Positions 1 to 5,469 of a stretch of DNA of 5,469 nt are shown here, in pieces. Location of the stretch: the NCBI GenBank assembly GCA_047639615.1, contig JBLIOL010000349.1, positions 1 through 5,469 of the forward strand, written 5' to 3'. The position numbers and the translations under genes were made by a program. Numbering within the stretch: the stretch's first letter is position 1; the number at the start of each line of letters is the position of its first letter. Source of the stretch: CAYWNK01 sp047639615. GTDB taxonomy: Bacteria > Planctomycetota > UBA1135 > GCA-002686595. The notes below the pieces were generated by a model. It saw nothing but the letters and a program-made list of their open reading frames with translations. It was not told the DNA's origin and made no database searches.

Positions 1-144
1 CTCCTCCGGCATGCAGTACCCACAGCGCAGGTTGCAGCGGTCCGTGACGGACAGCCGCAGGTTGGCCAGGGGGCGGCCGAGCTGGTCCCGGGCCGCTCCC
101 GCAGGGGAGCGGCCCGGTGCGCTAGGCTGAAGCCCGCTGATCAT
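1..144 (-). CDS. moaA: GTP 3',8-cyclase MoaA, N-terminal fragment
   Basis: Radical-SAM enzyme of the first step of molybdenum cofactor synthesis: with MoaC it converts GTP to cyclic pyranopterin monophosphate in the cytoplasm. Only the first 48 codons are in the window; the gene continues past the left edge. The visible part contains LGRPLANLRLSVTDRCNLRC followed by GYCMPEE, the MoaA N-terminal signature, with the CX3CX2C triad (Cys37, Cys41, Cys44) that binds the SAM-coordinating [4Fe-4S] cluster. ATG at 144 is the only ATG in frame, and a TGA lies three codons upstream of it. This start gives about 20 residues before the conserved GR motif, somewhat more than usual for MoaA. The start overlaps the transporter gene by 23 bases and has no clear Shine-Dalgarno, so translational coupling is likely. 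The pairing makes sense because nitrate reductases need this cofactor. Identity is near certain from the motif; the exact start is slightly less sure. Confidence 0.93.
   Translation of the reverse strand, partial: MISGLQPSAPGRSPAGAARDQLGRPLANLRLSVTDRCNLRCGYCMPEE
88..117. repeat. Perfect 13-bp inverted repeat (hairpin) in the 5' end of moaA
   Basis: The arms ccgggccgctccc (88-100) and gggagcggcccgg (105-117) are exact reverse complements around a 4-base gcag loop, giving a very stable GC-rich stem. It starts 5 bases past the transporter stop codon and covers moaA codons 10-19, just before the conserved region. Neither strand has a T-run after the stem, so it is not a canonical intrinsic terminator. 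It may slow or attenuate transcription, protect the transporter mRNA 3' end, or limit moaA translation. The structure is seen directly; its role is inferred. Confidence 0.85.
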
Positions 145-1903
145 CCGAGTTCATCCAGCGGTCGAGGGAGAAGCGGCCCGCTCCTTGCCAGAGGAAGACC
201 AAGAGGATCACCAGCACCAGCGCTGCGAATTGCAGGCTCTGGTTCTGGCCGACCATGGCCATGTCCTTGAGGCCGGAGAGGTGTAATCCCACGGCACCGG
301 TAAGGACCAAGGCGTTGATACCCGCTGCGATGCGCGTGACGAACCCCAGGGCGAGGGCTACCCCTCCGACCCCGTGGGCGAGCACGACGAACCAGGCTAG
401 CAGCGTTTGGGTGCCGCCGAAGTTGCCAGCCATCTGTTCCTCCAGGTGACCCATGTCGAGGATGTAGTAGATGGCCTTGATCGCCAGGGCGACACCTAGG
501 TAGACGCGCAGGATCGCGATCGGGGAGAGACGACGCTCGCCGGGCACCGAGATGGGACGTGCCACCTTTGGCTTGGGTTGCGTGCGTGCTCGTTCTTCGA
601 GGGCGATGGCGTGTTCCTCGGCCGCGGCTTTCTCATCCGCCGGGCTGAAGTTGACCGTCAGGGCCAGGAAGGAGATGCCGCAGACGACGCAGCCCAGGAT
701 AAGTAGGGAGTCGGGCCAGGAGATGTTCTCGTTCTTGAACAGGAAGCCAGCGGCCACGGCGCCCATGTTGCCGCCTGCGCCGACGATGCCGGCGACGGAG
801 CCCAGGGCTTTCTTGTTGATGAAGGGAACCACGGAGTAGGTGGCGCCTTCCGACATCTGCGTGAACAGGCTGAAGATGATCATGGACCCGATGGCGACTG
901 GCAGCAGCGTCATGCGGGAGAAGAGCATCAGGGCACAGCCCTCGATGAGAATGGCGACGAAGAGCCAGCGTACGCGGCCCTTGAGGCCGGCCTTTTGGCC
1001 GAACTTGTCACCGATGATGCCGCCCGTGGTGCGCGCGAAGATGTTCATCAGGCCGAAGAGGCCGGCAACCAGGCCGGCCGTGGCCAGGCCGAGCCCGAAG
1101 TAGTCGATGAAGTAGAGGGCGGCGATGTTGTTGATCGTCAGCTCGATGCCGAAGCAGGCGCCGTAGACGAAGAACAGGGACCAGACGCGGCGGTCCTTGA
1201 CGGCGAGCCAGAAGCTGCCCTTGGTCTTCTCCTTGCTGGGCATCTTGCCAGCGGCCCGGAGCTCCTTGAAGTTGCCGTCCGGCAGGTCCTGCGTGAGGAA
1301 GAAGTAGGCAATACCAGTGAGGAAGCAGACCACGCCGGCGACCACCATGGCGAGGCGCCAGGATTCAGCCGCTGCGAAGCCCATGGCCACAAAGCCCGCG
1401 AAGACCAGGGGCATGACCATCTGGGTCACGCCGCCGCCCAGATTGCCCCAGCCCGCGCTCGTGGCGTTGGCCGTGCCCACGCAGTTGGGCGCGAACATGA
1501 CCGAGGTGTGGTACTGCGTGATGACGAAGGAGGCGCCGATGACACCGATGCCCAAGCGGAAAAGCAGGAAGCTCTCGTAGCTGTGTGCGAGTCCGATACC
1601 CATTACAGGCAAGGACGCGAACATCAACAGCAGGCTGTAGGTGATGCGCGGCCCGATATGGTCACACAGGGCTCCGATGGCGAGCCGTGCCACGATGGTG
1701 ATGGCCACCGAGGCGATAATCGTATTACCGACCTGGGCCTGGGTGAGGTTTAGCTCGTCTCGGACGATCGCCATCAGGGGGGCGATGCCGAACCACGCGA
1801 AGAAGCACAGGAAGAACGCGAACCACGACATGTGGAACGCGCGCATCTGCGGAGTCTTGAAGCTAAATAGCTTGATGCGGGTTGCCTTGTTCTCCACCTG
1901 CAT
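122..1903 (-). CDS. NarK/NasA-family nitrate/nitrite transporter with C-terminal DoxX-like domain
   Basis: Inner-membrane nitrate and/or nitrite transporter of the NNP branch of the major facilitator superfamily, 593 residues with this start. Residues about 20-420 are the 12-helix MFS core. Visible NNP hallmarks are the FHMSWFAFFLCFFAWF first helix, Arg73 in ARLAIG before CDHIGPR and Arg291 in FARTTGG (counterparts of the two substrate-binding arginines of E. coli NarK), and the two glycine-rich nitrate signatures AGWGNLGGG (150-158) and GAGGNMG (375-381). A charged linker (about 420-456) leads to an extra region, about 456-585, with four hydrophobic helices resembling DoxX proteins (RVYLGVALAIKAIYY; AHGVGGVALALGFVTRIAAG). 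Ordinary NarK proteins of roughly 400-500 residues lack it. The frame is open to 2080, but the extension lacks membrane character and lies upstream of the predicted sigma-54 start site, so ATG 1903 is preferred; ATGs at 1960 and 1966 are alternatives and none has a good Shine-Dalgarno. Transport direction and nitrate versus nitrite preference cannot be read from the sequence. Likely co-transcribed with moaA. Confidence 0.9.
   Translation of the reverse strand: MQVENKATRIKLFSFKTPQMRAFHMSWFAFFLCFFAWFGIAPLMAIVRDELNLTQAQVGNTIIASVAITIVARLAIGALCDHIGPRITYSLLLMFASLPVMGIGLAHSYESFLLFRLGIGVIGASFVITQYHTSVMFAPNCVGTANATSAGWGNLGGGVTQMVMPLVFAGFVAMGFAAAESWRLAMVVAGVVCFLTGIAYFFLTQDLPDGNFKELRAAGKMPSKEKTKGSFWLAVKDRRVWSLFFVYGACFGIELTINNIAALYFIDYFGLGLATAGLVAGLFGLMNIFARTTGGIIGDKFGQKAGLKGRVRWLFVAILIEGCALMLFSRMTLLPVAIGSMIIFSLFTQMSEGATYSVVPFINKKALGSVAGIVGAGGNMGAVAAGFLFKNENISWPDSLLILGCVVCGISFLALTVNFSPADEKAAAEEHAIALEERARTQPKPKVARPISVPGERRLSPIAILRVYLGVALAIKAIYYILDMGHLEEQMAGNFGGTQTLLAWFVVLAHGVGGVALALGFVTRIAAGINALVLTGAVGLHLSGLKDMAMVGQNQSLQFAALVLVILLVFLWQGAGRFSLDRWMNSDDQRASA
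149..538 (-). other. DoxX-like four-helix domain fused to the transporter
   Basis: This is the part of the transporter gene that encodes residues about 456-585. Hydrophobic segments lie at roughly 461-482, 499-522, 524-543 and 556-573. The order of motifs fits the DoxX family: a first helix with LRVYLG, a second with AHGVGGVALALG followed directly by FVTRIAAG, then two more helices. Named DoxX-type proteins include the DoxD/DoxA subunits of thiosulfate:quinone oxidoreductase, but most members have no known function. There is no stop or frameshift between it and the MFS core, so this is a true fusion as sequenced. Confidence 0.75.
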
Positions 1904-2009
1904 GCTGTTACCGATTGGAAGGATATGAGGGCTAGCTGATGGGGCCCGATTCGGACCCATAGCCATGAGCAGTTCGACGCAGGGATTGCGCGCGCGTACG
2001 AATCCACTC

Positions 2010-2023
2010 GCAACTCCCGTGCC
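2010..2023 (-). promoter_or_regulatory. Sigma-54 (RpoN) -24/-12 promoter for the transporter-moaA unit
   Basis: On the minus strand the sequence AGGCACGGGAGTTGC (2024 down to 2010) matches the sigma-54 consensus TGGCACG-N4-TTGC at every fixed base except the first T. The essential GG (-24) and GC (-12) are exactly 10 bases apart. The predicted transcription start is near 1998, about 95 bases before ATG 1903. Sigma-54 promoters need an AAA+ activator of the NtrC type, and one is encoded in the divergent unit. The match is seen directly; its use in vivo is inferred. Confidence 0.8.
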
Positions 2024-2091
2024 TTTCGGACTGCGCTGCGTGACAAGGCTTGAGAGCCCTGCAGGGGCACGCGAGCACAAGGTGAAGCGTC

Positions 2092-2114
2092 TAGCGCGCT
2101 ATGCGCGGTGCATA
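2092..2114. repeat. Overlapping dyads, candidate enhancer site
   Basis: Three perfect inverted repeats overlap here: the palindrome TAGCGCGCTA (2092-2101), CGCGC-TAT-GCGCG (2095-2107) and TATGC-N5-GCATA (2100-2114). They lie about 95-115 bases upstream of the predicted sigma-54 start site, a usual distance for NtrC-type activator binding. The dyads are real, but GC-rich DNA makes short ones by chance, so the regulatory role is tentative. Confidence 0.45.
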
Positions 2115-2131
2115 CGGGACTAGGCAGCTTG

Positions 2132-2151
2132 CTGTGCTGCGCACAGGTGCG
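2132..2151. repeat. Dyad with NtrC-box-like sequence, candidate enhancer site
   Basis: CTGTGC-TGC-GCACAG (2132-2146) is a perfect inverted repeat with 6-bp arms. Overlapping it, TGCTGC-N5-GGTGCG (2135-2151) matches 9 of the 12 fixed bases of the classical NtrC dyad TGCACC-N5-GGTGCA. It is centred about 145 bases upstream of the predicted sigma-54 start site, comparable with known NtrC enhancers. The divergent regulator's true recognition sequence is unknown because its DNA-binding domain is outside the window, so this is a candidate only. Confidence 0.45.
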
Positions 2152-2190
2152 TAGCGCCCTGCATCTCGGCCAGCAATGGACTATCTAGAC

Positions 2191-2199
2191 TGGTAAGAT
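2191..2199 (+). promoter_or_regulatory. Possible extended -10 promoter for the kinase-regulator operon
   Basis: TGGTAAGAT contains the extended -10 dinucleotide TG one base before TAAGAT, which shares 4 of 6 bases with TATAAT. Transcription would start near 2206, giving a leader of about 35 bases before ATG 2241. No good -35 box is present at the matching distance (2171-2176 is cagcaa). It suggests housekeeping-sigma expression of the two-component system, in contrast to the sigma-54 target unit. Confidence 0.4.
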
Positions 2200-2240
2200 T
2201 AGGTGATCCTTCCGCAAACGTAGTAGGTAACTCTGATCCC

Positions 2241-4486
2241 ATGGGTGCGCGTCCTCTCAACGTCCGAAGCAAGCTAGCGCTGGTGTTCTTCTCCGCCTGC
2301 GCACTAACCTTTGGAGTCGCCGGTTCCTTCATCTCGAGTTCGGTGACAGGCACCTTGCAGGCGGAGGTGCTCAAGCGCATGGAGTACCAATCCAGGGCCT
2401 ACGTAACCGCCCTGGACGGCTACCTCTCCATGCTGGCCGGGCGCACTGAAGACTTCGCATCGGACGGTTTCGTTCGCGACGCCGGCGAGGCCCTCATGGG
2501 CGGGCTTGAAGACCCGGAGGCCCACTCGGACGCTCTGATGGCGGATCTTCGTCAGCACCTCTTGGTCAACAAGTTGCCGATGGTGAAGGCTTTCTCCGAT
2601 CTGCATCTGGTTAGCACAGACGGGCACTTACTGCTGGCCGCGGTGGAGCCGCCTGCGCCGAACTACCTGAAGTGGTTGGCGTCGCAGGAGCCGGATCAGG
2701 GGCTATTGGTCTCTGACTTGATGGCTGGTGATGGTGGTGCTGAACACGCGAAGCTGGCCATCGCGACCCCACTGCTGAGCCGCGCGGGTGGGTGCAGGAT
2801 CGGTTGGCTGATCGCCTGGGTGAAACCCTGCGCGTGGATCTTCGGCGCCTTCGGCTCCTCGAGTCTGGGGGTGGATGCTGATCGTGACACGCAAGGTTGG
2901 ATTCGTTTGCTGGATCCCCAGGGGGCTCGGCTGAGCCTTGCCAGTGATGCCTTCGAGAGCGGTTGGCCAAGTCCCGATTCCGAGAGCGCTGCGAACGGCA
3001 TCGGTGTGACCTTCCTCGCCAGTGATCAGCGGCCGCCGATCACGCCCAGGGTGAGTCCAAGGCACGAGGCCTTCGTGCGGCGCTTCCCCATGTCCACCAC
3101 TGGCTGGTCTCTGGAGGTAGAGTCCACCTCTGATGAGGCGCTTGCGGCGGTGGTGGGAATGCAGGGGCGATTCTTCGGGATCGGCCTGCTGGTGGCCGCA
3201 GCCGCGGGGTTGTTCTTCCTGCTGCCCATGGGGGTCCTGACGCGGCCCTTGTTGCAGTTGGCCGAAGCCGCCCGGCGGGTCGGTGATGGGGACTACTCCT
3301 CAACGGTCAAGATCGAATCGAACGATGAGTTCGGTGCGGTCGGCCGCTCCTTTGCAGCCATGACGAAGGCCGTTCAGGAACGCACGCGGCTTCAGGAGCG
3401 TACAGCTGAGGACCTGCGCAAGCGCCAGGGTGAGCTGCGCGCGGAGCGCGACCGTTTGAAAGCGGTGATTGCTTCCATGCGCGGCGGGTTGATCGTGATC
3501 GACGCGGATGGCAAGCCGGTGGTCTCCAACCAGCGCGCGGAACCCATTCTGCGCGAACTCATGAGTGGCGGACTGGACCTCAAGGCGCACCATGTATGCG
3601 ATCGCGCGACACGCTCGGACGCAGCCTGTCACGCCTGCCTCTTCGACCCTAGCCGCTCACCAAAGTCCTGTCAGGTTGAGATCGGCGGTCGCACCTACGA
3701 GGTTCACGCCTCCGAATTGCCGCCCGATGCGGACGGTCGAGTGGGGCGCGTCCTGGTCAGCCATGACTTCACGGATCGCGTCATTCAAGACGAGCGCATG
3801 ATCCACCAGGAGCGACTTGCCGTTCTAGGCGAAGTAGCCGCAGTCATGGCCCACGAACTGAATAACCCCCTTGCGGCGATCAGCATGTACAACCAGATGC
3901 TGGCTGTTGAGCTCGATGATCAGCCGGAATTGGCGGAGAATGTGCAGGTCATTCAACGCAACGTGGAGTCATGCAAGGGTGCTATCCGAGAGCTGCTTGA
4001 TTACGCCACAGCCGCCTCGCCCGAGATCGATGCGATCGACATTATGGCGGTGCTAGAGGATGTGGCCGTCTTCACGCGCCCCCTGCGCGAGCGGGCCGAG
4101 GTGGAGCTGAGTGTGCAGGGTCCCAAGGAACCCGTGCTGGCCTGGGGTGATGAGCTTCAGGTGCGCCAGATCTTCGTGAACCTCGTGATGAACGCCGTGC
4201 AAGCCATGGGCCCTGCCGGGGGTAAGGTATCGATCGATGTGAGTGTGGATGGCGGCCATGTGAGCGCTACCATCAGCGACAATGGCCCCGGAATCCCTGC
4301 CGAGACCCAGCGCGATATCTTCAAGGCATTCTTCACCACCAAGGGTCGCGGCAAGGGCACAGGTTTGGGCCTGCCAACGGCGCGTCGGATCGCAGAGATG
4401 CATGGCGGTGGCGTAGAGCTGGTCGAGTCCAGCAACACGGGTAGCGTTTTTCGAGTCCGTTTGGTGCAACAGGAAGCCGTTCGATC

Positions 4487-4490
<4 letters not shown>
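2241..4490 (+). CDS. Membrane sensor histidine kinase (Cache-like sensor, HAMP, PAS with four cysteines)
   Basis: Sensor kinase of 749 residues, expected to autophosphorylate and pass phosphate to the regulator encoded next. Order of parts: short basic N-terminus; membrane helix about 11-33; periplasmic region about 34-308 resembling a double Cache fold (FSDLHLVSTDGHLLLAA at 118-134 and GWIRLLDPQGARLS at 219-232 look like paired sensor strands); membrane helix about 311-333; HAMP about 334-385; coiled coil about 385-410; PAS-like domain about 408-512 with Cys453, Cys463, Cys466 and Cys477; DHp helix with the H-box AHELNNPL, phospho-acceptor His538; HATPase_c with N-box NLVMNAVQAM (647-656), G1 box DNGPGI (680-685) and G2 box GKGTGLGL (704-711). 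The HELNNPL H-box and pairing with an NtrC-type regulator place it with NtrB/NtrY-like kinases. It lacks a receiver domain. ATG 2241 has only a weak upstream AGG but directly precedes the first helix, and no ATG/GTG/TTG start lies in frame within about 70 bases upstream. The ligand is unknown. Confidence 0.93.
4471..4476 (+). promoter_or_regulatory. Ribosome binding site for the response regulator
   Basis: AGGAAG inside the last codons of the kinase gene stands 10 bases before the ATG at 4487. It supports that start and the ATGA stop-start overlap, so the two proteins are likely made by coupled translation. Confidence 0.65.

Positions 4491-5469
<979 letters not shown>

Larger units (their letters stand above)
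1904..2240. other. Divergent intergenic regulatory region
   Basis: These 337 bases separate the minus-strand transporter start from the plus-strand kinase start. I see no convincing small gene here. The region holds the sigma-54 promoter for the transporter, a run of alternating pyrimidine-purine bases at its predicted start site, several dyads between 2057 and 2151, and an extended -10 element ahead of the kinase. The transporter leader would be about 95 bases long from the predicted start site. Confidence 0.8.

Noticed and set aside
88..117. Intrinsic terminator at the end of the transporter gene
   Set aside because: The stem is strong but no T-run follows it on either strand, and it lies inside the moaA reading frame; it is recorded as a hairpin instead.
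995..1753. Long plus-strand open frame (252 codons) opposite the transporter
   Set aside because: It is antisense to strongly conserved transporter sequence, and its product is an unbroken mix of Glu, Asp, His, Gly and Ala with no fold signature, as expected for a GC-rich shadow frame.
2057..2066. CCCTGCAGGG palindrome as a separate operator
   Set aside because: A single 10-bp GC-rich palindrome without a second copy or a match to a known site; too likely by chance.
1904..2080. N-terminal extension of the transporter to an ATG at 2080
   Set aside because: The extra 59 residues show no family similarity and no membrane helix, and part of the extension lies upstream of the predicted sigma-54 promoter and start site, so it would not be transcribed from that promoter.
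1904..2240. FNR/Dnr (TTGAT-N4-ATCAA) or NarL heptamer sites expected for nitrate genes
   Set aside because: I searched both strands by eye and found no convincing match, which fits control by the sigma-54 system instead.
2120..2380. Minus-strand small ORF across the kinase start (86 codons)
   Set aside because: It overlaps the kinase gene antisense and has no recognisable features or ribosome binding site.

Overview
The window comes from a GC-rich Gram-negative-type bacterium. It has a periplasmic sensor kinase, a sigma-54 activator and a sigma-54 promoter, but nothing in the sequence fixes the phylum; a deltaproteobacterium-like lineage or a planctomycete are possibilities only. It holds four genes in two divergent units separated by a 337-base regulatory region. 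I see no mobile element, CRISPR array, tRNA or rRNA.

The left unit reads leftward on the minus strand. Its first gene (122-1903) encodes a NarK/NasA-family nitrate/nitrite transporter whose C-terminus carries an extra four-helix DoxX-like membrane domain, an unusual architecture. Its end overlaps by 23 bases the start of moaA (GTP 3',8-cyclase, first step of molybdenum cofactor synthesis), which runs off the left edge after 48 codons. A perfect 13-bp hairpin lies in the first codons of moaA, just past the transporter stop.

The right unit reads rightward: a 749-residue membrane sensor histidine kinase (2241-4490), then, with a 4-base ATGA overlap, an NtrC-type response regulator (4487 to the window edge, truncated inside its AAA+ domain). 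The kinase has a Cache-like periplasmic sensor, a HAMP, and a PAS-like domain with four clustered cysteines that could hold a metal or Fe-S cluster.

The intergenic region explains how the units probably connect. A near-consensus sigma-54 promoter points at the transporter gene, and dyad elements lie about 95-150 bases upstream of its predicted start site, the usual place for enhancers of NtrC-type activators. The simplest model is that the kinase/regulator pair senses a nitrate-, redox- or nitrogen-oxide-related signal and switches on nitrate uptake together with molybdenum cofactor synthesis, supplying substrate and cofactor for a nitrate reductase probably encoded beyond the left edge. The signal and the regulator's binding sites are inference; the gene identities and the promoter match are read from the sequence.
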